Of a DNA stretch of 21,311 nt, positions 6,824 to 13,771 are shown one piece after another (position 1 is the stretch's first letter; each line of letters opens with the position of its first letter). The notes beneath the pieces were generated by a model, which was not told the origin of the DNA, made no database searches, and saw only the letters and a list, made by a program, of their open reading frames with translations. The stretch is from CAIJMI01 sp964448085. GTDB lineage: Bacteria; Patescibacteriota; Microgenomatia; UBA10105; UBA927. Location of the stretch: positions 1-21,311 of the forward strand of contig CAYUUX010000016.1 in the NCBI GenBank assembly GCA_964448085.1. Direction: 5' to 3'. The translations under genes were made by a program, and so were the position numbers.

Positions 6824-7033
6824 TTAGACTTTCGTTTTTTTCTCACGTGTTCCTATGCAGGCAATGGTTTCCAAAATTCGCATGCTTCCTTGTCCTATAT
6901 GGGATAGGAGTCCAAGAGCACTGAAATCATAAAAATGAATGGGTTCCGGTTTTGGTGGCGTTGGATCCGTAGATTTATAGTGAAAAATATTTGTATGTTC
7001 TGGTTCAATTGAAACAGTATACCGTTCTGTCAT
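6824..7033 (-). CDS. Small hypothetical protein downstream of nusG
   Basis: A 69-residue frame from ATG 7033 (a TTG start at 7060 would add nine residues). It has the same direction as nusG and lies 51 nt after the nusG stop, so it could be cotranscribed. It is polar with a Pro-rich middle (TDPTPPKPEP) and a basic tail (TREKKTKV). There is no recognisable family, and a GGAG lies 16 nt before the ATG, too far for a normal Shine-Dalgarno site. Evidence for coding is limited to an intact frame filling the gap. Confidence 0.4.
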   Translation of the reverse strand: MTERYTVSIEPEHTNIFHYKSTDPTPPKPEPIHFYDFSALGLLSHIGQGSMRILETIACIGTREKKTKV

Positions 7034-7084
7034 AAAAGCAATTCGCGCGTCTCCTGCCAAAGGGGGCGTGGAGGAATGAGATGC

Positions 7085-7771
7085 TTAGAGCTTCGCTACC
7101 TGGAGGAAGTCGAGCTCCACAGGAGTTTCTCTGCCAAATATGGATACCAATACTTTGATTTTTCCTTTTTCTTCGTCCATGGAGTCGATGGTTCCCAAAA
7201 AGTCGGAGAATGGTCCGTCCGTGATTTTGACTGCTTCTCCGACCGAGAAACTTGTCTTGTATTTCGGCGCTTCCATTTCCATGAATTTCATGATGGCAGC
7301 AACCTCGGATTGTGATATTGGTGTTGGTTTGTCACCAGTTCCCACAAATGCGGTGACACCTTGAGTTGTCCTTACTGCAAGCCAGGAAATGTCGTTTAGG
7401 AGCATACGGACAAGAATGTATCCCGGGAAAATTTTTTCCTTCTGCTCTTCCTTTTTGCCGTGCTTAACAGTTACGATGTTTCTTGTCGGTACGATGATAT
7501 CAAAGATTTGGTCTTTGAGTTTCATCGTTTCGATGCGTTGCTTGAGGTTTGTTGCCACTTTGTTTTCATGTCCGGAATAGGTATGGACGACATACCATTT
7601 TGCATTGTCTGGCACGTCCGTTCGGAGAGTTACCTGTGGTTCTTCTTTCGTGATATCAACGGGTTTTTCTTCAATTTTTGGCTGTTGAACCGCTTCCTGC
7701 GTGGTTTCAACTGGCGCCACCGTTTGGGGTGTTGTTTGTTGTTCTTCGGTATGTGCTGTTGTATCGTCCAT
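7085..7771 (-). CDS. nusG: Transcription elongation/antitermination factor NusG
   Basis: NusG binds RNA polymerase through its N-terminal NGN domain and contacts Rho or ribosomal protein S10 through its KOW domain. The NGN domain starts at KWYVVHTYSGHENKV (58-72) and includes KIFPGYILVRM (113-123). The C-terminal KOW domain starts near VKITDGPFSDFLG (181-193). Total length is 228 residues against about 180 usual. The extra part is an N-terminal tail of about 55 residues rich in Thr, Gln, Glu and Pro and likely disordered. The start has a Shine-Dalgarno AGGAGA and follows the secE stop by one base (TAA-C-ATG), a tight secE-nusG operon. Confidence 0.97.
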   Translation of the reverse strand: MDDTTAHTEEQQTTPQTVAPVETTQEAVQQPKIEEKPVDITKEEPQVTLRTDVPDNAKWYVVHTYSGHENKVATNLKQRIETMKLKDQIFDIIVPTRNIVTVKHGKKEEQKEKIFPGYILVRMLLNDISWLAVRTTQGVTAFVGTGDKPTPISQSEVAAIMKFMEMEAPKYKTSFSVGEAVKITDGPFSDFLGTIDSMDEEKGKIKVLVSIFGRETPVELDFLQVAKL

Positions 7772-7772
7772 G

Positions 7773-7982
7773 TTATCTCCTAAATATCAATGATGTTATA
7801 CGCAGAAACGTTGTGTCCAATACGCCGATAAACAGTCCGACAATTACAGATATGGCAATCACGACGACAGTCAGCTTGAGTGCTTCCTGTCGTGTCGGCC
7901 AGGTTACCTTTTTCAGTTCTGCAGCCACTTCCTTAAAAAACTTGACAGGTGAAGCGACTTTTGGAACCGATGGCGTATCCAT
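7773..7982 (-). CDS. secE: Preprotein translocase subunit SecE
   Basis: A 69-residue single-span SecE that clamps SecY in the general secretion channel. The conserved cytoplasmic motif is FFKEVAAELKKVTWPTRQEA, followed by one membrane segment (about 38-60) and a short basic tail. The ATG at 7982 is preferred: it has AGGA 5 nt before it. A TTG at 7997 would start five residues earlier but sits hard against a hairpin. It is directly upstream of nusG, the most conserved gene pair in bacteria. Confidence 0.96.
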   Translation of the reverse strand: MDTPSVPKVASPVKFFKEVAAELKKVTWPTRQEALKLTVVVIAISVIVGLFIGVLDTTFLRITSLIFRR

Positions 7983-7998
7983 ATGTTTCCTACTCAAA

Positions 7999-8014
7999 GA
8001 CCCCTCCCGGGGTC
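7999..8014 (-). promoter_or_regulatory. Hairpin at the 5' end of the secE-nusG transcript
   Basis: GACCCC-4 nt-GGGGTC forms a perfect 6-bp GC-rich stem that would start within a few bases of the predicted transcription start. Only TTT follows, so it is a poor terminator. It could protect the mRNA 5' end or affect secE translation. Confidence 0.4.
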
Positions 8015-8023
8015 GTTGTCAGT

Positions 8024-8053
8024 ATAATACCAAAACGGGATGCCCCTTGTAAA
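8024..8053 (-). promoter_or_regulatory. Candidate promoter of secE-nusG
   Basis: TTTACA (8048-8053), 18-nt spacer, TATTAT (8024-8029), immediately after the stop of the upstream secreted-protein gene. Confidence 0.65.
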
Positions 8054-8058
8054 GAGTA

Positions 8059-9867
8059 TTAATTGCTTTTATACACGTCCCAAATACAGGCGTTATGGCT
8101 TTTCTGGGAATACCGTTTGTTTATTGTCTCGCAAGTGTCTCCGCCCGTTGGGCATTGCATGGCCATACCACCACCCGTAAAACAGCTATTGAGCTTCGTT
8201 GCACAGCTTTTCGTTGCATCATCCCAGCCGTTACCGAATTCCCACACTCTGATGGCTGTTTCTGCAGCGCTGTCCGTCCACGTGCAGGACGTGGGTGCGC
8301 CAGTGCCGGATTTAAGTGGTATACCAAAACAGGTTTTTCCCGCAAACACGGCAGCACCGTATTGATTCACACTTAAATCTTTCGCAAGTGCAAACAACAC
8401 ATCAAGCAGGTTGCATGGGTTGGGTTGTCTGTCTGGATCCACTGCTTTTACCGCATCAGCGATATCCGGCCAGTTGATCTGAAACAGTTGCACAACGCTG
8501 TTGATGATGTTGGCGTTTGGATCACACTGGGGAAGGACCATACAGCCGTCCAGATATTTTTGCACAAGTGCCTCATCTTTGAGTATGGGTCCTGATGGTC
8601 GGTTGTTTTCAAACGCTCCTTCCCCATACAAAACAGCCACCAGAAGTCCCGGAGGAACGTTATATGCTTTTGCTGCAGATTCGATAACGGTAACGAGCGT
8701 TTTGGGAAGACCCAACGTATTATTTTTTAGTTTGCAGGATCCGCTGGTCGGTAAATCCGGTACGCCAGATTCGCATTCAATCGGTAGCGTTGTTTCATTC
8801 TGGCATTTTCCTGCCATACCGTATTTGTCCCGTTGGGATTTAGGTAAGACGGAGCAAAGGATATAGTTAGTTGCATTTTCAATTGATTTACTAAATCCTG
8901 TATGTGTCTTAATGGACGAGGATCCTGCAGCGCCGGCAAAATTATCCTGTTCTCCGTGTTTTTCTCCTTTGGTAACATCGTGGTAAATGGATGCATACGT
9001 ATTTGCAATGCCGCCTGATTCTCCCACGCGTTTTTGTTCTTCCTGTGTGGGAAGATACGAAAGATCGTTGCCTCCCGCACAGCCGTCAACGAGACAATCC
9101 ACGCTATCCGAGTACGGGGTAAGTTGTTTGGAGGAAAACGTTTTTGTTACCTGTACGTCTTCTCCGGGTTGTGCCAACCGTTTGAGCATGTCCCAAATAT
9201 TGGTGAGCCAACCCAAAATAGTGCTTCCTTGTACCAATTCCACCTGTTTGTCTTGCTGCATGTCGCCCGTATCAGACATATCACATTCCGGAGCGTTGGC
9301 AAGCTCTAACGGATCGTGTCTGAAGTCATAGTTACCATTTTCATCCGGGGAAAAGGAATAGCGGGTTAACAGTGCTCCAATTTGTCGTGACGCCTGATCA
9401 ATTGTTGAAAGCTCAGGCAGAATTTCGGTTATATACGCTTTTTCGCTTACTTCCTTGTTAAATGCACCATTGGGTCCATATTTACAATAGGTCGCACGGC
9501 CGGATATATAGAGATTTTTTTCCTGTGGGATGATTTTTTGTTTAATTTCATATGCTGTTAGATAGGGGGCAGCCCACTCCATGACAGTTGCGACCGCATC
9601 AAGACTTGCGACTTTAAAATCTGCTCCCGCCTCAAGGTCAACTGAGGGGATGGTTATGGGTATATTTTTTGCCTCCGATGCGGTATTTGTTGTGCTATAC
9701 ATATTACTGATCATAGTATTTAACACGCCGGCATCAACCGGTTTTCCGCTTGGAATAGGCAGTGATGTGGGTTTTGGTGTTGGGGTTGGAGTTGTTGCAA
9801 TAACTCTGGGGTGTTGGAAAAATAGTATGGAAATAGCAATACCGACGGTGAGTAAAAACCGTTTCAT
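8059..9867 (-). CDS. Secreted, Cys-rich protein with a lysozyme/lytic-transglycosylase-like domain
   Basis: 602 residues: a signal peptide (1-24), a Thr/Pro linker (TTPTPTPKPT), an unassigned middle, and a C-terminal region (about 395-560) resembling a goose-lysozyme/SLT-type fold. The key segment is AYNVPPGLLVAVLYGEGAF, with E416 in the place of the catalytic Glu (compare the P-x-x-L-x-A-V-x-x-x-E pattern of lytic transglycosylases). A QLFQINW segment follows further on. There are 18 cysteines, an even number spread over the exported part, suggesting several disulfides. It may cut peptidoglycan, perhaps for assembly of a pilus or secretion apparatus; that role is inference. No other pilus or secretion genes are near. 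A weak -10 (TATGAT, 9879-9884) lies 11 nt before the ATG; no Shine-Dalgarno site. Confidence 0.85.
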   Translation of the reverse strand: MKRFLLTVGIAISILFFQHPRVIATTPTPTPKPTSLPIPSGKPVDAGVLNTMISNMYSTTNTASEAKNIPITIPSVDLEAGADFKVASLDAVATVMEWAAPYLTAYEIKQKIIPQEKNLYISGRATYCKYGPNGAFNKEVSEKAYITEILPELSTIDQASRQIGALLTRYSFSPDENGNYDFRHDPLELANAPECDMSDTGDMQQDKQVELVQGSTILGWLTNIWDMLKRLAQPGEDVQVTKTFSSKQLTPYSDSVDCLVDGCAGGNDLSYLPTQEEQKRVGESGGIANTYASIYHDVTKGEKHGEQDNFAGAAGSSSIKTHTGFSKSIENATNYILCSVLPKSQRDKYGMAGKCQNETTLPIECESGVPDLPTSGSCKLKNNTLGLPKTLVTVIESAAKAYNVPPGLLVAVLYGEGAFENNRPSGPILKDEALVQKYLDGCMVLPQCDPNANIINSVVQLFQINWPDIADAVKAVDPDRQPNPCNLLDVLFALAKDLSVNQYGAAVFAGKTCFGIPLKSGTGAPTSCTWTDSAAETAIRVWEFGNGWDDATKSCATKLNSCFTGGGMAMQCPTGGDTCETINKRYSQKSHNACIWDVYKSN

Positions 9868-9889
9868 AGTTTCAATTCATCATAACAAA

Positions 9890-9919
9890 TTGACACAGTG
9901 TTTGCACGACAGATACAAT
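9890..9919 (+). promoter_or_regulatory. Promoter of galU
   Basis: Consensus TTGACA (9890-9895), 18-nt spacer, TACAAT (9914-9919). It overlaps the control region of the divergent secreted-protein gene. Confidence 0.75.
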
Positions 9920-9959
9920 GATAGGAAGTCGAATTTGGATGGACGAAGGAGGAAGAAAT

Positions 9960-10838
9960 ATGGCAAAGGTTCAGAAGATACGAAAAGCAGTTATTCCCGC
10001 AGCGGGATTCGGCACACGTTTTTTACCGCAAACAAAAGCAATGCCGAAAGAAATGCTGCCGATTGTAGATAAACCGGTTATCCAATATGTTGTGGAAGAA
10101 TTGGTTGATTCCGGGATTACTGAGATTGTCATCGTGACCGGCTGGCACAAACGAGCAATTGAGGATCATTTCGACTATCCCAACGAACTTATTCATACCC
10201 TCAAAGAACAGGGGAAGGAAAAGCTCATTAGTGAAGTCACCCGCACTGCAGAACTTGCCAATTTCGTCTATATCCGACAAAAAGGCCCGTACGGAAACGG
10301 TACGCCGGTTTTGTGCGCACGCGACGTGATTGGCGATGAGCCGTTTGTTGTTATTTGGGGTGATGAATTTATTTACAGCAATCCTCCGCGCGCCAAACAA
10401 TGTCTGGATGTCTTTGAAAAATATGGTGACCCGGTCATTTCCGCAATACGTGTTCCTAAAAACGATGTGTCGCGCTATGGCATTGTTGAAGTGACGGAAG
10501 TGGAAAAGCATATCGGACAAATACAGCGGTTGATCGAAAAACCTAGCATCGAAGAAGCACCGTCCAATCTCGCAGCACACGGGTGTTATGTATTAACTCC
10601 GGATATTTTTCCGTTACTTGCGCATCTGAAGCCTGGAAAAAGCGACGAAATCTGGTTAACGGATGCCATCCGAGAACTCATGAAAACGAGACCAGTGTAC
10701 GCCTGTGAGATACAAAATGGTAAATACTATGATACAGGAAACAAGCTGGAGTATTTGAAAACCGTTGTGGAATTTGCATTAAATCACAAGGATTTGAATG
10801 GCGATTTCCGAGCATATTTGAAATCGCTTTCTTTATAA
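9960..10838 (+). CDS. galU: UTP-glucose-1-phosphate uridylyltransferase
   Basis: This enzyme makes UDP-glucose from UTP and glucose 1-phosphate for glycan synthesis. The 292-residue protein has the nucleotidyltransferase signature AAGFGTRFLPQTKAMPKEML (14-33), DKPVIQYVVEE (37-47), IRQKGPYGNGTPVL (105-118), the WGDEF strand with the metal-binding Asp (133-137) and IEKP. Two spots differ from typical GalU: GLGHA is GNGTP (112-116) and LLGDD is IWGDE. Specificity for another sugar phosphate or NTP is therefore possible. I chose ATG 9960 because it has AAGGAGG (9946-9952) 7 nt upstream; the earlier ATG at 9918 lies within the promoter. Confidence 0.92.
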   Translation: MAKVQKIRKAVIPAAGFGTRFLPQTKAMPKEMLPIVDKPVIQYVVEELVDSGITEIVIVTGWHKRAIEDHFDYPNELIHTLKEQGKEKLISEVTRTAELANFVYIRQKGPYGNGTPVLCARDVIGDEPFVVIWGDEFIYSNPPRAKQCLDVFEKYGDPVISAIRVPKNDVSRYGIVEVTEVEKHIGQIQRLIEKPSIEEAPSNLAAHGCYVLTPDIFPLLAHLKPGKSDEIWLTDAIRELMKTRPVYACEIQNGKYYDTGNKLEYLKTVVEFALNHKDLNGDFRAYLKSLSL

Positions 10839-10848
10839 AAGCATATTC

Positions 10849-11418
10849 ATGAAACGATCTTTTGCAAAGATACGGGGAATTGGATTTATGGTATGGCATG
10901 CACGACACATGCTGTACCATATGCTACTTGGGTTTGTGTGGTACCAAGTTGTTTCCTCCAAGTTTGGGTTTACCGGATCACGGCTTCTGTTGCTGTCACT
11001 TCTTGGTTCCGTCTTTCCCGATATGGAGCATTTAATATTTTTTGTGACGTACGGGAAACATAATATGTTTTCCGAACAGATCCGTTTGTATATCAAACAT
11101 GGCGAGTGGCGCATACTCATCCGGTTTATGGAAATAGGGCATAAGTACAACACGGAATTACGTTATCATAACTTGTTTACCATCATCGGTCTTTGTCTTA
11201 TGACGATTGGTTCCATGCTTTTTTCTTTTCCTTCAGGCGTTATCTTTTTTGGCGCGATGATCTCCCATTACCTGTTTGATATTGTTGATGACCTTGCGAC
11301 CTTAGGGAAGATTAACAGGAACTGGTTTCGGTGGGGTAGAGGCAAAAAACTTAACAATCCGCATATTTGGAAATCGATTCAAAAAACTATTTCCCGCGAA
11401 ACTCACGCAAAACGATAA
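10849..11418 (+). CDS. Membrane protein resembling YdjM-type (DUF457-like) metal-dependent hydrolases
   Basis: The 189-residue protein has several membrane segments (about 20-37, 45-65, 110-150). It carries the spaced acidic and His motifs seen in inner-membrane YdjM/DUF457-like proteins: YHMLLGF, GSVFPDMEHLIFF, RYHNLF and SHYLFDIVDDL. The assignment is from motif pattern only and the activity of the family is poorly known. It follows galU by 10 nt and overlaps the next gene by one base (TAATG), so the three may be one operon. No Shine-Dalgarno site is seen before this ATG. A second ATG at 10888 (residue 14) is preceded by GGGGAA and may be the real start; a TATAAA at 10834-10839 could also give a leaderless start at 10849. 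Confidence 0.75.
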   Translation: MKRSFAKIRGIGFMVWHARHMLYHMLLGFVWYQVVSSKFGFTGSRLLLLSLLGSVFPDMEHLIFFVTYGKHNMFSEQIRLYIKHGEWRILIRFMEIGHKYNTELRYHNLFTIIGLCLMTIGSMLFSFPSGVIFFGAMISHYLFDIVDDLATLGKINRNWFRWGRGKKLNNPHIWKSIQKTISRETHAKR

Positions 11419-12197
11419 TGAACTACCCGCTCATTTTTATTACTGGTGCTGTTGTGGGAATCAACAACGCCCTTTGGGGAGCGCTTAAGGATTCTCCGTA
11501 TGAAGGGTTTTCATGGAAGAAGATTATTACCACAGTTGTTCTTGCGATGGGTATAGCATTTGGGATCACCGTTGTGTATCCGATAGAGAACGCAGTTATG
11601 TTGTTTGGATTCACATACTTGCTCTCAGTATTTTTGCGAGAGTATTGGAAATCGTTTCTCCGCGTTGAAGATCAAACAAAGTACACGATTCCCATGGCGT
11701 TTCATATTCGAGGTCGCGTTGTTACGAATGCATGGTTGCGTTTTGCTGGAGCACTCGTCTATGTAATCTTTTTGATCCTGATCACCGTTGGGTTGTTTTT
11801 GTTGGGTTCCTTTGACCAAACACGTATTGTATGGCCGTTGTATATTCTTGTTGGAACTCTGGGAGGATGGATTTCGGCATTCGGGGGAGCGTGGAAGGAT
11901 GCGCCCATTGAAGGATTTCAGATAGCGAAGTTTTTCCGAAGTCCTATCGTTTCTTTATGTTGGTCCCTGCTTTTATATGGTTTTCTGCATTCGTATATTG
12001 CAGTTGCTTATGTTTCTTTGGGGTTTACGGTGATGACCATTGAATTTTATAAGTCGGTATTGTCAGGAAAAACGCCAGGAAAATTTGAAGGAAAACGTAT
12101 TCTTTTTCCCATGAGTAGGCAGTTTCGGACATTCCTTTTATTCCCGTATGTTGGTACGTGGATCTATGTTTTTTACTGCATTTTCTTTACAAGATAG
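11418..12197 (+). CDS. Multi-span membrane protein with an internal duplication
   Basis: A 259-residue, strongly hydrophobic protein with about seven predicted spans and no family I recognise. It appears to be two repeats: GALKDSPYEGF at residues 21-31 and GAWKDAPIEGF at 157-167, each following a hydrophobic strand beginning with a Gly-rich turn and followed by similar Lys/Phe-containing and hydrophobic segments. The shared pattern is G-A-x-K-D-x-P-x-E-G-F. The frame is open further upstream, but the ATG at 11418, which overlaps the preceding TAA (TAATG), is the likely coupled start. Duplicated halves with charged motifs at equivalent places suggest a two-fold symmetric transporter or enzyme, but no function can be named. 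Confidence 0.85.
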   Translation: MNYPLIFITGAVVGINNALWGALKDSPYEGFSWKKIITTVVLAMGIAFGITVVYPIENAVMLFGFTYLLSVFLREYWKSFLRVEDQTKYTIPMAFHIRGRVVTNAWLRFAGALVYVIFLILITVGLFLLGSFDQTRIVWPLYILVGTLGGWISAFGGAWKDAPIEGFQIAKFFRSPIVSLCWSLLLYGFLHSYIAVAYVSLGFTVMTIEFYKSVLSGKTPGKFEGKRILFPMSRQFRTFLLFPYVGTWIYVFYCIFFTR

Positions 12198-12292
12198 CGG
12201 GAATTAGACGCAGAACAAGGGGTTGAAATAATCTTATATTTTACTACTATCGGATACTATTTATACTCGGGGCTATTTGAATAATAAAAACG

Positions 12293-12901
12293 CTAGTTCT
12301 TAAAGGTAAATGAGGCAACCATTTGATCAAACACTTCAAGATTATCTTGTGTCGCTGGTTTGCCATTTGAATTGTAAACAAGTAAATACTCCGTATTGTT
12401 TTTAACAACCGGTCCAACAAAAATAAGAGTCATGTTATTTGCTTGGGGTACGGTACCTACTATTTTTGTGGTTGTTTGATTTGCAACGACAATTTGTTTT
12501 TCTGATGTTTTTGTCTCGGTAAATTGTAATTTCGCTTTGAAATCGATAGGATACGAAACAATTTGTGCTGAAAAGTTATCTGCACTCCATATATCTATTA
12601 TTTTTCCGTCTACGTTATGCTGTGCGTACGACGCGTCAGATCTATATTGGATGGTATACGCTTCAAGTGTTGCAGTTTTCCATGTTAGGGGTTCTGGAGT
12701 CGCAGTGACGTTTTCGTTAGTGGGGATTTCCTGTACCGTTGCTTCGTTGTTGGTTTTCTTTTCGGAAGCGGTTTGTTTATTTAATTGATAGTAAATAGCC
12801 GCACTAATAAGTATTGCCAAGAGGATAATTAATACAAATATGGCAGTTGTACGTCGTTTAGAGGGATCCGTTGGAATTGTTGCTGTTGGTTCGTTTGCCA
12901 C
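12293..12901 (-). CDS. Membrane-anchored hypothetical protein
   Basis: 202 residues: a short cytoplasmic N-terminus with KRR, one membrane segment (about 19-39), a polar linker including TATPEP, and an extracellular domain of about 130 residues with alternating strands. No cysteine and no known family. It starts with GTG at 12901, directly downstream of a strong promoter (9 nt after the -10 box) and without a Shine-Dalgarno site, so the mRNA is probably nearly leaderless. It lies downstream of tRNA-Trp on the same strand. Its general plan matches the proteins at 13049-13540 and 20537-21034: anchor, Pro/Thr linker, then a small beta-rich domain. Confidence 0.85.
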   Translation of the reverse strand: MANEPTATIPTDPSKRRTTAIFVLIILLAILISAAIYYQLNKQTASEKKTNNEATVQEIPTNENVTATPEPLTWKTATLEAYTIQYRSDASYAQHNVDGKIIDIWSADNFSAQIVSYPIDFKAKLQFTETKTSEKQIVVANQTTTKIVGTVPQANNMTLIFVGPVVKNNTEYLLVYNSNGKPATQDNLEVFDQMVASFTFKN

Positions 12902-12910
12902 AGTATTCTT

Positions 12911-12939
12911 ACTATACTAAAACAATTCTTTTTTGTCTA
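12911..12939 (-). promoter_or_regulatory. Promoter with the -10 box 9 nt from a GTG start
   Basis: TAGACA (12934-12939), 17-nt spacer, TATAGT (12911-12916), just after the 3' end of tRNA-Trp. Confidence 0.65.
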
Positions 12940-12954
12940 GAAATAGATAACTAG

Positions 12955-13025
12955 CAGGGTCACGTGGATTCGAACCACGATCAGAGGTTTTGGAGACCCC
13001 TATTCTACCATTGAACTATGACCCT
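12955..13025 (-). tRNA. trnW: tRNA-Trp (CCA anticodon)
   Basis: The cloverleaf folds fully: acceptor AGGGTCA/TGACCCT, D-arm GTTC-AATGGTA-GAAT, anticodon loop CTCCAAA (anticodon CCA), a normal T-arm CGTGG-TTCGAAT-CCACG, and discriminator G. The 3' CCA is not encoded. It lies 24 nt after a gene downstream of rpmG and is probably cotranscribed. tRNA-Trp beside rpmG and secE is an old bacterial arrangement. Confidence 0.96.
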
Positions 13026-13048
13026 AGTGGCCAGTATTATATCAGGAT

Positions 13049-13540
13049 TTATCGTGCGAGTGTGATTGACTCTATGAGGGCGGTGAAGCTGGAACCGAAA
13101 CCGGAAAGGAATACAGTCATGCCCGTTTTCGGGTGTTTGAAAAGCACAATGTCGATCGGAGTTCCGTCTTTTGGAGTGGCGGTGTGATACAGGGTTGCAG
13201 ACACACTGGCTATGGTGAGTTTTTCGATGTTTTCTTCGGGTATAGCCACTCCCGGAATTTCCTTGTCGCATACCATGACGATGGGGTTTTCATTTGCAAA
13301 TACAAGTTGCGCACTTTGTGATGAAGTCTCCGTGAATGTTGCGGTGTTAGGGTAGAGAAACGAAATCCCGCAGCGTGTGTTTGTATACGGGAGGTGTTGT
13401 ATCGGTACAGGTGTTGGACTAATGCTTTGTGGTGTAGGTTCTTGAGCTGGAGGATTGTATTTTTTCCCGAGATTAAACCCAACTAAAAGAGCAGCAACAA
13501 TCGCAAGGAATGTGACCAAGAGAAACGTATTTTTGTGCAT
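13049..13540 (-). CDS. Membrane-anchored hypothetical protein
   Basis: 163 residues from ATG 13540 (a GTG two codons earlier is also possible). An N-terminal membrane anchor (about 6-25) is followed by a Pro-rich linker (SISPTPVP) and a beta-rich outside domain of about 110 residues with two Cys (RCGISF, VMVCDK) that could form a disulfide. The sequence TRCGISFLYP resembles the start of small domains seen in other anchored CPR proteins, but I cannot name a family. An AAAAGG 10 nt before the ATG may act as ribosome binding site. It starts 14 nt after the rpmG stop, so rpmG, this gene and tRNA-Trp probably share a transcript. Confidence 0.85.
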   Translation of the reverse strand: MHKNTFLLVTFLAIVAALLVGFNLGKKYNPPAQEPTPQSISPTPVPIQHLPYTNTRCGISFLYPNTATFTETSSQSAQLVFANENPIVMVCDKEIPGVAIPEENIEKLTIASVSATLYHTATPKDGTPIDIVLFKHPKTGMTVFLSGFGSSFTALIESITLAR

Positions 13541-13554
13541 ACGCACTAAACCTT

Positions 13555-13728
13555 TTAGTCTAATTTGGAAGTTTCCTTATGTTCCGTGTGTTTCTTGCAA
13601 TGTCTGCAGTACTTGTTCAAGTGCAGTTTTTCCGGCGTATTGATTTTATTACGCTTTGTTATGTAATTGGTTGCCTTGCACACAGTGCACACCAAACCGA
13701 TGAGAAGCCGTTGATCTTTCTTTGCCAT
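13555..13728 (-). CDS. rpmG: Ribosomal protein bL33
   Basis: A 57-residue 50S protein with a zinc ribbon: C14-x2-C17 (CTVC) and C41-x2-C44 (CRHC), so the zinc-binding form. The typical core TNYITKRNK and EKLHLNKYC is present. The frame is open far upstream, but the true start is ATG 13728 (MAKKDQRLLIGL); a consensus promoter ends 10 nt before it and no Shine-Dalgarno site is present. rpmG near tRNA-Trp and secE matches the ancestral cluster. Confidence 0.95.
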   Translation of the reverse strand: MAKKDQRLLIGLVCTVCKATNYITKRNKINTPEKLHLNKYCRHCKKHTEHKETSKLD

Positions 13729-13738
13729 AGTTCTTGGT

Positions 13739-13767
13739 ATTATACCGTACTCTTTGTTCCTCGCCAA
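13739..13767 (-). promoter_or_regulatory. Promoter of rpmG
   Basis: TTGGCG (13762-13767), 17-nt spacer, consensus TATAAT (13739-13744), 10 nt before the ATG. It is inside the 3' end of the overlapping upstream gene's neighbourhood, close to the SGNH hydrolase stop. Confidence 0.7.
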
Positions 13768-13771
13768 GAGT

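Noticed and set aside
6816..6845. A terminator between the Tat lipoprotein gene and the small minus-strand ORF
   Set aside because: There is a direct repeat CTTTCGTT and a T-run but no convincing inverted repeat.
9918..9959. An earlier ATG for galU
   Set aside because: The ATG overlaps the -10 region; ATG 9960 has a strong Shine-Dalgarno site and matches the family start.
12198..12292. A terminator or small gene between the convergent genes
   Set aside because: AT-rich gap with no stable hairpin plus T-run and no convincing frame.
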